From Piliocolobus tephrosceles (Eukaryota > Chordata > Mammalia > Primates > Cercopithecidae): 64,000 nucleotides of DNA. Shown here in pieces: positions 49,894-60,715 of this stretch (position 1 is the first letter of the stretch; every line of letters begins with the position of its first letter). The notes under the pieces were generated by a model. It saw only the letters and a program-made list of their open reading frames with translations, did no database searches and was not told the origin of the DNA. The DNA lies in contig NC_045453.1 in assembly GCF_002776525.5 (NCBI RefSeq), positions 35,275,356 to 35,339,355 on the forward strand, in the 5' to 3' direction. The translations under genes and the position numbers were made by a program.

Positions 49894-49995
49894 GGGAGCC
49901 AAATGCTTTGCTAGAGCTGGTAAAATGGAACCAAATCGACTGTCCAATGGATTTGGTCCCCTTCAACCAGCTGTAGCTGTGCATTGATGGCGCCG
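49894..49995 (+). ncRNA. MIR133A2: microRNA precursor miR-133a-2
   Basis: The 102-nt hairpin matches the human mir-133a-2 precursor as I know it. miR-133a-5p lies at 49915-49936 (AGCTGGTAAAATGG...) and miR-133a-3p at 49952-49973 (TTTGGTCCCCTTCAACC...), with seed UUGGUCC; the loop is around CGACTGTCCAATGG. The flanks (GGGAGCCAAATGC and GCATTGATGGCGCC) tell it apart from miR-133a-1. Known: it is muscle-specific and co-transcribed with miR-1. It represses SRF and others and favours myoblast proliferation, so the two products of one transcript act partly in opposition. Distance to miR-1-1 is 10.5 kb, close to human. Confidence 0.99.
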
Positions 49996-52900
49996 TGCGG
50001 CCCGGCTGCAGGTCCCGCAGTCACGGAGAGGACCCAGCAGGCGGTGCAGGGACAGCCCGGCTCAGCGTGTGGTCAGCTCCAAGTAAGCGAAGCCCCGAGT
50101 GCTGCCCCTGCCCCTCGGGACACTTCGGTGCAGAGCCCAAGACCCCCCAGCTGTGGTGCCCCTGCTTGCTCATCCCTGCCAGGGCACCATGAAACCAATG
50201 TTCGTTGCTCACACCAGAGCTTTGCTTGAAAATGTGGGCTGAGGAGCTGGGCCCTGTGGGTTGGGCCTGCCGGGGGCCTGGGCTGGCCCTGCCCTGTCCT
50301 CTTCCCAAGGAACTTGTTTTGATTTTTTCTTTAAAATGGCCTGGACACTAAGGCTCCCGAGGGCCCCGCTGGCGACCTGTGGGGGTTTGTGTCCTCAGTG
50401 GGGAGGCCTGGGCCAGTGGCGTCTCTCCAGATGGCCTGAGGAGTGCTGGGCCTGGCAGGGAGACCACAAACAGGAGCCCCTCGGCATGGCCCGTGGCTGG
50501 GGAGGTGCCTGTGAAGGTTGCTGGGGGCCCCCGGGGCTCCCCATCTCCCCACCCTCTGGGGGGAGGTACTGACGCCTACGTGCAGGGAAGGCGGGTTACC
50601 GACGGGCACAGCTGTAGCGAGCGGAGATCTGCAAGGGGGGCTGCAGGCTGGGCGGCCTCCAGGACCTGCTTGGGGGGGTCCCTGACCACGTGCCCTTCTC
50701 TGGGCAGGGGCTGGCATGAAGGGGCTCAGGCTGCTGGGCACCAGCAGACCTGAGGCCTGGGCAGGCACGGGGGCTTCTGCTGGGCATCTCTAGGCCTAGG
50801 GTTCCAGGGCCTGTCAGGAGTGACCCCTGACTTCTACCCAGAGTAGCAGAGGCGGGGCCTCCCCTCGGGGGCCACCAGCTGCCAGTCCCAGGGCAGGTGA
50901 GACCGAGGGTCAGGACCGTGGGAGGGATGAGCAGAGGGAAGGGGTGTGGTGGGCAGAGGGGCAGACACCCTATGGACGGACGGACGGGCAGAAGAACGGG
51001 TCTGAGGACAGTGGCTCCCCCGGCCCTGGCTCAGGAAGTCACAGCTCCCTCCTCACACCCGGCCCAGCCTCAGTGCCTCTAATTCTCAGGGTCAGCTTAA
51101 CCCTAACCCTGGCACGGTGTCACCCCTCTTCACACAGAGTCACTATGTCCCCAGGCAGTGGGAGAGGCCGGGAGGCTGGGGCAGTGGACGGCAGCCCTGT
51201 CTTCAGCACAGGGGTGGGGCTGGGGTTTGAAAACCAGAGTGTGTGGGATCCACGGGCTCTGCTCCTGAAGGGCTGTGGCCTTGGCCTTTATTCGAGCCTC
51301 TCTGAGTGGAGGGCAGAGTGGTCAGCTCCTGCTGGGGCTCCTATCCAGGCGCCGCCTCCTGGGAGCCTCCAGGGGCTTCCACTGCTGAGCCCTTCACAGG
51401 GGGCAGCCAGGTGGCCTGGGTATGGCTGTGCCTTTCAGAGTGACCTGACCCCAACCCCACCAACCCCAAGCTGTGTGATGCCGGGCACTGTCCTCCACTG
51501 GGGTCTCCTGCCAGGGACATCTGTCCATCGGGTGAGGCCTGGTCCTGTCCTGGAGGGGAGACTTTGGATATCCACCCAGCTGAGGACCTGGTCAGCCTGC
51601 CCCCAACCTTCCCTCCTACCTGAAGGGTGGGGAGGAGGCTGGGGAGGTGGCCGGGGTGCAACAGCTTGAGGTCCTGTGTCAAATACATCACCCGGGTGAG
51701 GACTCCGGGAACCACCCCTGGGCCTGTGGGAAAGTTTTGTGCAAACATCACGCCAAGAACAGTGTCTGCTGTTGACCCAGCACTTGCCAGGGAAGGCTGG
51801 AGCCATTGGAGTCCCTTCCAGTGCAGCCTGGGGTTCCTGTTGGTCACCATGCCAGCTGTGAACAGGGACGCCTGCTCCCTGTTGCCCGCCTGGCCCTTCC
51901 TCGCCACCCATGGCCCCACCAGCCCGACCCTCTGGCATTGACACCTGCTGAGAGCAGTGGCACAGCTGCAGAAAGCCCACAGCTGTGCGGGAGCTGCCGT
52001 GCCAGGCAGGGCCTCAGGGTACTGAGGAGGGTGGCAGGAACGGAGGGGCACGCAGGCTCCATTCCAGCCAGCTGAGAGCCAGGGCTCCCTGCTCCTGGCC
52101 TCCCGTCTCTCCTGTAAATTAAAGAATGAGATGAGGCTGAGACCATCCCCGGTTCTCCACCGCGGTCAGGACGTCAGCTCCAGATGACTATAGGACACTG
52201 TGGCTGTTACCCGGCCTACCCACCTGGGGCATCTTTGTGGAGTGCCCAGTAAAAACCACTGCACCTGCCTTGCCATCCCCAGGATGGGGCCTTGTCCGGT
52301 GAAATCACAGTGCAGCCCCTGACCAGGCCATGCACAGTGTGGACAGACAGGACATGTGGGTGGAGACGAGGGCACACTTGGAAGCAGCTCCCGTGCCTGG
52401 CGGGCCGCACACGAGGGGCTGTATGGGCTCTGACCCTCAGCAGCCCCAGGCAATGCATGACCACGGCTGGGTGTCCCAGTGAAACTTTATTGGCAGACGC
52501 TGGAATTTGAATACCGTATCATGTTCGGAGGTCACTAAATGGGTCTTTTGATTTTTTTCCTCCCAGTCATTAAAAAGGTGAATGGTGTCCTGAGCTCTCA
52601 GGGGCTGTCTGAAAGCAGGCGGCAGAGGGACTGGGCCCTGGTTGCAGCCACCACCTCCAGCTAGATTAAGAGGATAAATGAGCAGCAGGCACTGTGCGCA
52701 CAGGACCGGGACACAGGGGCACCGAGGGCAGCCACTGCTCTTCCCAGCTGCTTGCTGCATGTTTGGTCGGTGCACAGGTGGAGGCCCCAGCGCAGCCCTA
52801 GTGTTCACAGTGGTGGGACCAGTATGAACAGCCCCGGCCTGCCCAGCAGGAGAGAAAAACCAGGAGGAGGCAGCTGGGGCAGGGCAGAGCCTGGAGCCTC

Positions 52901-53705
52901 CAGGTTTGGGGTGGGGCTATCTCATGTCTCATCCTGCACCCCCTGCAGCCTCGTGGCTTTGGGCTGAACTCGCCCCCAGCAGGTGCCCATCTCTGGAACA
53001 GGTGTCCACTGGGAACAGGGCCCAGCCAAGCCAAGGCTACTCCCCAGGGTCAAGGAAGTGGGGTCAGGGACAGGGACACAGCCCACTGGAGGACCGCAGT
53101 TTCGGATCCCAGGATCCTAGCAACCCTGGGTTGGGGTGCACAGGAGCCAGCTCTGCCAGGCTGGGCATGCCGCGGAGTGCCTGGGCATCAGAGAGGGCGA
53201 GGAGCTCACCACAGTCACACAGCCAGCCCTGGGCAAGCCTAGAGCAGGATGGGAACACATTCCTGCCTGCCCCAGGGCTGTCTTCCACTCCGGAATGGGC
53301 AGCCCTTGGCTGGACTTGGCCAGGCTGAGTTTGGGACGCTGAGTTTGGAGGGCTGCTGCCTGCAGCCCCCGCACCTGGTCTCCATGCTTTGCTGTGTGTT
53401 TAGCTGCGTGGGGGTCCGTGCAGCATCTTGCCTTAGGGGGCTCAAGGGGAGAGGGGGCAGCAGAAGGGGAGCCAATGCTGGGGAAGGGGCTTTATGTCTC
53501 CTGGGGCTCTGCCATCTGTCTTTTCATCTCCCTGGGAGGGGTGAGAATGTGGATCTGAGTGAGCAGTGGACATTGCCAGCTCAGTGAGTGAGAGGATGGG
53601 TCTGAGGGTCCAGTGCTGTGGGAAAGCCTCTCCCTGCCAGGTGCAAAAGGTGACAGGAGTTGGCCCATCCCAACCTCAGCCGAGGATCTGCAGGTCCTGG
53701 GTCCT
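49996..53705. other. GC-rich 3' part of the host gene, no exon recognised
   Basis: Single-copy DNA. A MIR-like core (CACCACAGTCACACAGCC) lies at 53209-53226. CTTAACCCTAACCCTGGC at 51098-51115 resembles two telomere units and is probably chance. CTGTAAATTAAAGAATGAG near 52113 is a weak poly(A)-like string. Long open frames (236 codons at 51341-52051, -) lack any domain. Confidence 0.45.
53190..53265 (-). repeat. MIR SINE fragment
   Basis: GAGGAGCTCACCACAGTCACACAGCCAGCC and AGAGCAGGATGGGAAC follow the inverted MIR body. Confidence 0.6.
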
Positions 53706-53707
53706 GT

Positions 53708-53860
53708 ATCACTGTAAGAAAAGTCCAAGAGCTCATTAGAAATGCAGATTCCAGGCCCCGTATCACACCCCTACCCCAGTCAGAGCCTCCAGAGCAAGGG
53801 CCTGGGAACCTGAAATTTTACCGAGTGCGTTGGTGAGTCTTATGAACAAGCCACACCAAC
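53708..53860. mobile_element. MER5A-type hAT DNA transposon relic
   Basis: GAGCTCATTAGAAATGCAGATTCC, AGGCCCCGTATCACACCCC, CAGAGCCTCCAGAGC and AACCTGAAATTTTACCGAG resemble the MER5A non-autonomous element. It is short, with no transposase. Confidence 0.7.
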
Positions 53861-54639
53861 CTGGTCCCCTTGATGCCTGCCAGCCCCGCACCTGCCCTAT
53901 GTACACCTTGCTCAGGTCCCCTCCCTCTGCTCCCTACCCCTCAGCGGACCATCTCTTTCCGGGAAGCCTCTTGGCCTCTCAGCAGTAGGTCTCTCTCCTC
54001 TATACTCTAGCAGCCGCCATCACACTTGGGACCCTGTTGGCTGCAGTGGGTCCCTGTGGAATCTCCCCTCTCCCTGCAGCCTTGGGTGGAGGGTGAGAGG
54101 TGTGTGCAGTTTCCCAGATGTCAAGGGATGAAGTAACGTAGTCTGTGTGTGTGCATCTCCTTGTTCTGGGAGAAAGTGGTGTTGACCACAAACAAGCAGA
54201 AAGAAAGTTAAATTCTATCACCCCAAGCAGCCCCTGGTGAGATGCCAGGCACTTCCTTCCAGTCTTTTTTTCCCGAATGTAGCTCAGTTTATCCCCATCC
54301 CACCTCCCACCACACACACTAAGACAGCGGCCACAGGGCTGATAAACAGCCGTTTCTGCAGAGCAGTGCCTGGGGCCCCCTCCTGCATCATCAGTGGCTC
54401 TGTCCACCTTTCTGCCCAAGGTCCTGGGGTCAATGCACTGCCAACGCCCCATCCATGACCAGCGTGAGCAACCTCACTGCTGTCCATAAACGCTCCTGTG
54501 CTGAGCCCTGGGCACAACGTTCTCCAAATTCTGCTGGCTCTGACATGCCTGTGGTCCCGCAGCATCACCAAAAACATCCTGACTTCCTTCCTCCTGAGCA
54601 TGGGATGGAGGCAAAGCCCTGAGCAGCCTCCTGTGGGTC

Positions 54640-54735
54640 ACCCACCGCACCTGCTGCACCCACCGCACCTCCTGTGCCCACCACACCTGCTGCCCCCTCC
54701 ATGCCCACCACACCTGCCACTCCTGCCGTGACTCC
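54640..54735. repeat. Short CCACCGCACCTGCTG tandem repeat
   Basis: Five or six imperfect copies of a 15-20 bp unit (CCCACCGCACCTGCTGCA, CCCACCACACCTGCTGCC). Confidence 0.7.
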
Positions 54736-55685
54736 CGTCCCTCTGCAGGTCCCTGCTTCCCTCTCTTCAGCAGCTTGCTCAGGCGCTAACCATCTCCCAC
54801 CCCAGCGCCCTGTCCTTCCTCAGGTCCTGCTGACCGGGCAGCCTCTGGTCTGCAGCAGGGCACACGGGCCTCCGAGCGCTGGGCTGTGGGGTTGCTTGTT
54901 GCGGTTGTCCCTCCCAGCCTCTTGCTCCCGTGTGCCTGGCCTGGGACTTCCTCCAGGTGTATTTGTGGAGGAAGCCAGAGAACGGGTGCAGGGTGCAGAC
55001 AAGCCTCTGAGGGGGACCGCACAGGAGGTGGGGTCCCAGGCAGAAGGGCCAGTGCAGCCTCCTAAGTTTCAGGAACAAGCTGTGATCTGGAAGCTTTGGA
55101 AACTCTTGAAGACAAGGAGCAATGATCTGTGTTGGACCAAGGATTCCAGATCCCTGCTCTGCTGCCTCCGGTGGGAACACCCACACGCCCTCCCCAGGAC
55201 CCCTGGGCCGACAGCCTGGGTTTGTGTGTTTCAGTCCAGGATCTCGAGCCCTTAGAAAAGAGACCCTGCTCCCATCCCGGCCACTCCGTCTCATGCTTCC
55301 TCACTTCGTGTCCACTCGTCCCAGCGTGCGGGGGGTGGGGCTGGTGCTCTAGGACTGAATTCTGGTCCTGGCTCCCACCCTGGGTGTTTCTTTCCTATAG
55401 GTCAGCCCTGAAATGTCCATTACTCACTAAGAAAAGGAAAATGCTCATTTGAAAGACAATTCTTCTCTTTGGCAATGCTGAGACATTCTCCCAGCCCCAA
55501 CCCCACAGTGCTCCAGTGTGTGAAGCACAACAGCTGTTGGGGAAGTTCAGTGCATCTGTCCTAACCAGGGCTGGAGGTGATGCCAGTCTGTGCAGCTGGG
55601 AACACCTCCTCCACTGTGGCTGAAGGGGCTCCACCTGGCACCTGTGCCACCAGTGGCCCCTGAACGGGCATCCAGGCCCACCCTT

Positions 55686-55720
55686 AATAAAGATGCATTG
55701 CTCATTCTGTTTCAGACCTT
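55686..55720 (+). terminator. MIR1-1HG: Candidate poly(A) signal at the 3' end of the host gene
   Basis: AATAAA at 55686-55691 is followed within 40 bp by T/GT-rich sequence (CATTCTGTTTCAG, CTTGTTTGTCC), the layout of a cleavage site. It lies about 20 kb from the promoter, close to the length I recall for human. The true 3' end could differ. Confidence 0.4.
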
Positions 55721-55892
55721 GTTTGTCCTCCCCAGCTCCCCAGTGTGTTCTGGAGGAGATCCCTCCACTGTCAGACAAAGACTTCAGAATGACAGCAGTC
55801 ATCCCACCGAGAGTCAGTGGCGTCGGCATGTGCTTCTCCTTCTTGTCAGTGCCCCTCTGGCTCAGTCCAATGCCCAGTGCTTACAGCTGGGG

Positions 55893-56333
55893 AAACACAC
55901 ACGGGAAACACACACAAGCACATACACACCCCATACACGGGCACAGGCTCACATGCGCACACATGCACACTTGTGCAAACACACACACAGAGGCACATGC
56001 ACATTCTCACACAGGCACACATACACAATGTGCACATACACAATGCACACACAGGCACACACATGCACACCCGCACACATGCTTACACATACACTTACCT
56101 GCACATTCCCACACACGGACATGCAGGCACACCCCTCCACACACACATATATGCACATGTATGCACACTTTCTCACAGATACACAAAGCAATGCAGACAC
56201 TCATGTATGTATATATGAGCACACATGCATACACACAGGCACACACTGTGCACACACATACGTATGCACACACCCACACATGCACAACACACATAGGCAC
56301 ACATGAGCACACACTCACATGCACACACGTTCC
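55893..56333. repeat. CA-rich microsatellite, 440 bp
   Basis: Imperfect (CA)n with ACACATGCACAC, CACACACAGGCACACA and ATGTATGTATATATGAGC inserts. It is alternating purine-pyrimidine for long stretches and so prone to Z-DNA. It explains the His/Thr-rich open frames on + (238 and 224 codons) and the Cys/Val-rich ones on -; these are not genes. Confidence 0.95.
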
Positions 56334-56735
56334 CATCCCCCCACCACACAATCGCACAGATGCCTAAGGCCTTGCAGCAGGTGAGACCGCCCGTCAGTAG
56401 GATTAGGGGCCAACAGAGGGTTCTGGCAGCAGATGCAGGCAGTTTGGAGAAGGGGCTGAGTGCGAGCTGAGGCAGACAAGGGAGGCTGAGTGAGGGAGAG
56501 GGTTGGGTCCCTGAGGTGGGGCAGGGGGAAGGGTGGGAGGTGGCTGAGGGAGCTTCCCGGCGAAGCTCAGAATGAGGCACTCACGTGGGGGGTTGTTTGG
56601 GCTTTCCCAGGTGAACCCTGTACTTCCCCCTTCCCCCCCCCTCCCTCTATATTCCCCTCCCCAAAGCCATGGCCCCTCACCACCCCTCTGCCCTGGCACC
56701 TCAATGAGACCCTGTGGACGTTCCTGTAGACAGGA

Positions 56736-57172
56736 AGTGGGGTAGGGCCTGCCGGGAGGTGGGGCCTGTGAGAAGGCGGGGCCTGTGGGGAGGTGGGGTC
56801 TGTGGGGGAGGCTGGGGCCTGTGAGAGGGGGGGGCCGGGGGGGGGGGGGGGCTTGGGGGGAGGCGGGGCCTGTGAGAAGGTGAGGCCTGTGGGTAGGTGG
56901 GGCCTGTGGGAAGACAGCTCTTCTTATGAGAAGGCGGGGCCTATGAGAAGGCGGGGCCCATGAGAAGGCGGGGCCTGTGGGGAGGTGGGGTCTGTGGGGG
57001 AGGCGGGGCCTGTGAGAAGGCGGGGCCTGTGGGGAGGTGGGGCTTGTGGGGAGGCGGGGCCTGTGAGAAGGTGAGGCCTGTGGGTAGGTGGGTCCTGTGG
57101 GAAGACAGCTCTTCTTATGAGAAGGCGGGGCCCATGAGAAGGCGGGGCCCATGAGAAGGCAGGGACTGTGGG
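56736..57172. repeat. GC-rich minisatellite with 191-bp higher-order period
   Basis: Around 20 copies of a 17-21 bp unit (GGCGGGGCCTGTGAGAAGG, GGGGAGGTGGGGTCTGTGG). A rarer variant, GAAGACAGCTCTTCTTATGAG, occurs at 56911 and 57102, about 191 bp apart, with its neighbours in the same order, showing duplication of a block of units. The centre (56827-56860) has G runs up to 15 and may be collapsed or misread. The open frames here (His/Arg/Pro-rich on -, Gly/Arg-rich on +) are spurious. Confidence 0.92.
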
Positions 57173-57950
57173 AATTTGAGGTCTTCCTAACGTGAAGAAG
57201 AGCCCTCCTAGGGGTGCAGGGAGCATCTTCCTTTGTCTTTTGAGCTCATCTTGATTGTCATTTGTTTACAACAATGTAGAGACCAGGCTGCACTCAGGAT
57301 GCTGGCAGGGCCGAGTTGAGTGACGTCCATGCCACCGATGCCCGCTGGGTGTCTGCGCCCAGCAACACTGTGCTGGGAGCTGGGGATGTGGGAACAGGTC
57401 AGACCCAAACCTGCGCCATTTGTTCCACAAACCAGCAGCAATGCGAGCCAGGCATGGTTCCAAGTTCACCTGAAGTCTGTCCTTCCCCGAGCAGCCAGAG
57501 GGGCAGGTCCTGCTGTTTTCGCCACTCTGCAGATGGGGAGACTGAGGCACAGGCGGCCACACGCAAGTCACCCCGCCAGCGAGGAGAGGAGGCCGTATCT
57601 CAGCCAGGGTGTGGAAATGCTGTGCTTGGCTTGTAACCCCTGCCCCAGAGGCCCCTGTGCTAAGCGCCCCGGCTCTGGGGCAGGAGCCACACTCTGGATG
57701 ATTTTATAAAAACCGTTTTATTTTAAAATAATACGCAAGTATGGAGGGTGCCCCTCAAAGCACACACATGGCTTCATTAGTTACCCTGTGGAACAGCTCC
57801 ATGCCAAAACCTGGACTTGCACCGTCTCCTCCAGATGCCTCCCTGGCCTCGCCCCTGCCCAAAAGGAACCAGTGCCCTTTCGTTTGTAGGAATCACTTCC
57901 TTGTGTTTTTTTTTTTCCCCCTCTAAATACTATGATGTAGCTTTGCCTAT
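57173..57950. other. Single-copy DNA with MIR core
   Basis: CAGATGGGGAGACTGAGGCACAGGC at 57531-57555 is an inverted MIR core, probably part of a fragment at 57500-57610. TTTTATAAAAACCGTTTTATTTTAAAATAATACGC at 57700-57734 is AT-rich. No gene recognised. Confidence 0.6.
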
Positions 57951-58272
<322 letters not shown>

Positions 58273-58854
58273 TAACAGCTTGATTTTAAAAATGATTCAA
58301 GTCTGTTTCAGTCTTTAGGTCCCTCCTGTCACTCTTTTTTTTTTTTATAATGTGTCTGCTGAAGGACCAGGTCGTTTGGCCTGAGGTGTGTCCTGCACCA
58401 GGATTGCTGGTGGCGCCCTCTTGGTGCGGTTCTGCCTGTTCCTCTGTCCCCTGAGGTTCCTGTGCGCTGGTGGCTGGACCCAGAGACTCCTCCCACTCAG
58501 GCTGCATCCCTGCCCCAGGACCCCAGGTTCTGTTGTGTCCCCCCATTAGGAGGACACAGGTCAGGGCCGTGCACTCCTGGAGTGGTGGCCAGGCTTGCTC
58601 TGTGCCTCAAGTCATGAATCCATCGAGGTTGCAAGATGGTGATGTCCTGAGTCTGGAAGTTCTTTTTCACTTATTTGTTGGGATACTTTTATGGAAACTC
58701 TTCTTCTCCACGCAGTCTCATCCCCAGTGCCACTGTCCAGAGGAAGCAGGATAAGGGCACAAATCTTCTCCCACAGTCGCTGCCTTCAGGAAAATGCACC
58801 GGGTCCCCAAAGCCCTCCTGAGGGTTGGCTTGGTCAATACCACTGTGTGCGCAT

Positions 58855-59660
58855 GCCCCCTTCCAGTGGGAACTGTGGACGGCATCGAAGGGAAGAGAAG
58901 GTTCTTGCTGCACCAGAAGCCCCTTATGGAGCAGTGAAGGATTTCACAGAACTGAAGATCAGGTGCCTGAGACAGGAGATTTTACCAAAAGGATGCTTTG
59001 AAAGCCAAGGGGGAAGCTGAGTTATGAGAAAGCTTTGCATGACCACAAGGAATACAGAGCCCAGAGCTGGGATCCGAGTCGCTGCGGCACTAGGACAGAG
59101 GCAACTTGTAGGTACCTGGGAGCCCAGACTGGCCTGGCCATTGGGAGCAGAGGGGTCCCTGGTGTGGGCCTGCAGCTTGTTCACCTTTACTGTGTCTTCA
59201 AGGGCACCACTGTTCATCTCAGCAAGGCTTCAGTGAACTTGCAGGGGATGGTGGAAGCAGACACCGCACTGTGTGGGGGACCTGAACACGAAGTCGGTAG
59301 AGGAGCAGGTCTCTGGGAACAGCTCCAGCAACACCAAAAGGAAGCGGGCCACCTTGAAGAGCGCTCTTCCTCTGCTGGAGCTCCCGGTCAATACGGCATC
59401 GTCTGCGTGGAGGGTCTGATTCACGAGATGTACGCTGCTGGAAAACGCTTCAAAGAAGCAAACTACCTCCTGTGGGCTGAAGTTCTCTCCACCAGGTGAA
59501 ATGCAGAGAACACCCACTCGTTTTGTAGAAGGTGGGGGTGCTGGCAGCTGGGAAGACCAGACCAGCAGGCTTTCTAGCAGAATGAACTCAGGTCTACACG
59601 CTTATTTTTGTAATCAGGTCAGTTAATAAATGGTGACTGCCTTTGAATTTAAAAGAAATA
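58855..59660 (+). pseudogene. RPL7P: RPL7 processed pseudogene
   Basis: Intronless copy of the ribosomal protein L7 mRNA, including traces of 5'UTR (TTCCAGTGGGAACT), the coding region from 58875 to about 59588, 3'UTR (GAACTCAGGTCTACACGC...), the poly(A) signal AATAAA at 59625-59630 and a degraded A-rich tail. Decisive matches: DFTELKIRCLR near 58935 (RPL7 NFAELKIKRLR), HLSKASVNL near 59215 (KLNKASIN) and QYGIVCVEGLIHEMY with AGKRFKEANYLLW at 59392-59475 (KYGIICMEDLIHEIY, VGKRFKEANNFLW). It is broken by a start-codon change (GTG for ATG), an early in-frame stop near 59019, several frameshifts and loss of the natural stop (TCA for TAA). The product would be a 60S ribosomal protein of 248 residues in the parent; here it is non-coding. 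Confidence 0.9.
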
Positions 59661-59809
59661 TGTATCATTATGCATTCATGAACCAAAACTTGTTTGGTAG
59701 ATCTCAATCCACTGCAATTATTATCGTCTTTGCAGCTCAGATCATCCTGTCTCTGGCCAGGGGTGTCTCATCAGGTGAACTTCACGTCCTGCATGCTCTC
59801 TCAGGGTCA

Positions 59810-60215
59810 GCTTGGTTGTTGTATAATTTACATACCAAAAAACAATGCACAGATTTTAAGTGTAAAGTTTGTAGAGTTTTATTTAACAAATGTTGAATTT
59901 TACACTTGTGTAACCACCATCACAATCAAGATCTGGAACATTCCATCAGTTCAAAAACTTCCCTCATACACCTTGGCAGTCATCGCCCTCCTCTGGCCCA
60001 GCAATCACGGACTGGCCAGCATGGATCAGATCTGCTTCAGCTGGAACTTTCTAAATGGAATCACGCAGCGTGTGGGCTGTGTGCCTGGCATCTGTCTATG
60101 TTGTTTTAAGACTCATCTGCACTGTTGTGTGTTTCTGTAGGTTTTGTTCCTTTTCATTGCAGAGAAGGACTCCATTCTGTGATGACACCATTGGCCTGCT
60201 GATGGGCATTTGAGA
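59810..60215 (-). mobile_element. L1M-type LINE 3' fragment
   Basis: TGTATAATTTACATACC, CACTTGTGTAACCACCATCACAATC, AGATCTGGAACATTCCATC, GGAACTTTCTAAATGGAATCACGC and GGCATCTGTCTATGTTG match the inverted L1 3' end. It lies about 150 bp downstream of the RPL7 pseudogene. Confidence 0.75.
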
Positions 60216-60523
60216 GTCTCAGCATCCACAGGTGCAGTGGGCAGAGGCCGGGCTGCAGGAGCCACGTGGGGCTGGTCGCTGTCACTCCTGCCATGCTGGG
60301 TTGGCTGGGGATAGAAAGTCAACTCAGAAGACGAATCAACTTGCTTATGTGGCCAAGAGGTCTGAAAATAGGGCTGGATCCAGAACCCAAACCATGTCGT
60401 CAGAAATCTTTCTCCATAGCTCAGCTCCACCTTCCTTGGGGCTGGCTTCATTCCTGGCAGGCTGTTTGCAGGCGGAGCACAGGTGGACGCTGAGATTTCA
60501 GGCTTATATATCTAACTGGGTGG

Positions 60524-60715
60524 GACAGAGAGGGAGAGAGGGAGAGACAGAGAGACAGGGAGGGGGAGACAAATATACAGAGAGAGACAGAGAGACAGAG
60601 CGTGAGAGACACACAGAAAGATACAGAGTGAGAAAAAGAGAGAGAGAGGAGGGAAAGAGAGAGAAAGAGAGAGACAGAGGGAACACGACACCAAAAGAGC
60701 GAGCGTGAGAGAGAT
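60524..60715. repeat. Purine-rich (GAGA/GACA)n microsatellite
   Basis: Almost pure purine + strand for 190 bp: GAGAGAGGGAGAGACAGAG, GGGAGGGGGAGAC and GAGAGAGAGGAGGGAAAGAG, interrupted by ACACAGAAAGATACAG. Gives Arg/Glu-rich and Ser/Leu-rich spurious frames. Long homopurine tracts can form triplex DNA. Confidence 0.92.

Larger units (their letters stand above)
35595..55715 (+). ncRNA. MIR1-1HG: Host transcript of miR-1-1 and miR-133a-2 (MIR1-1HG / C20orf166 orthologue)
   Basis: Approximate extent of the long primary transcript, from the TATA-directed start (about 35595) to the poly(A) signal AATAAA at 55686-55691. Both microRNAs lie on its + strand. Span and order match the human host gene as I recall it (about 20 kb, with miR-1-1 about 3.9 kb from the start). 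A strong donor (GCG|GTGAGT, intron from 36160) would end a GC-rich first exon. Other exons cannot be fixed from sequence alone; one candidate is 44039-44201. Human databases describe a mostly non-coding gene with an uncharacterised small ORF. In exon 1 an open frame from 35783 runs across the donor, but coding is not supported. Its main product is microRNA for muscle. Confidence 0.65.

Noticed and set aside
51098..51115. Telomere-like CCCTAACCC units
   Set aside because: Only two units; too short to be an interstitial telomeric sequence.
55590..56367. His/Thr-rich frames of 238 and 224 codons and Cys/Val-rich frames opposite
   Set aside because: They translate the CA microsatellite and nothing else.
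56403..57226. 249-codon Pro/His/Arg-rich frame on the - strand
   Set aside because: Most of it is the GC-rich minisatellite; the repeat unit simply lacks stops in that frame.
59035..59499. 154-codon frame resembling ribosomal protein L7
   Set aside because: It is a piece of the RPL7 processed pseudogene, with shifts, stops and no start; not a functional gene.
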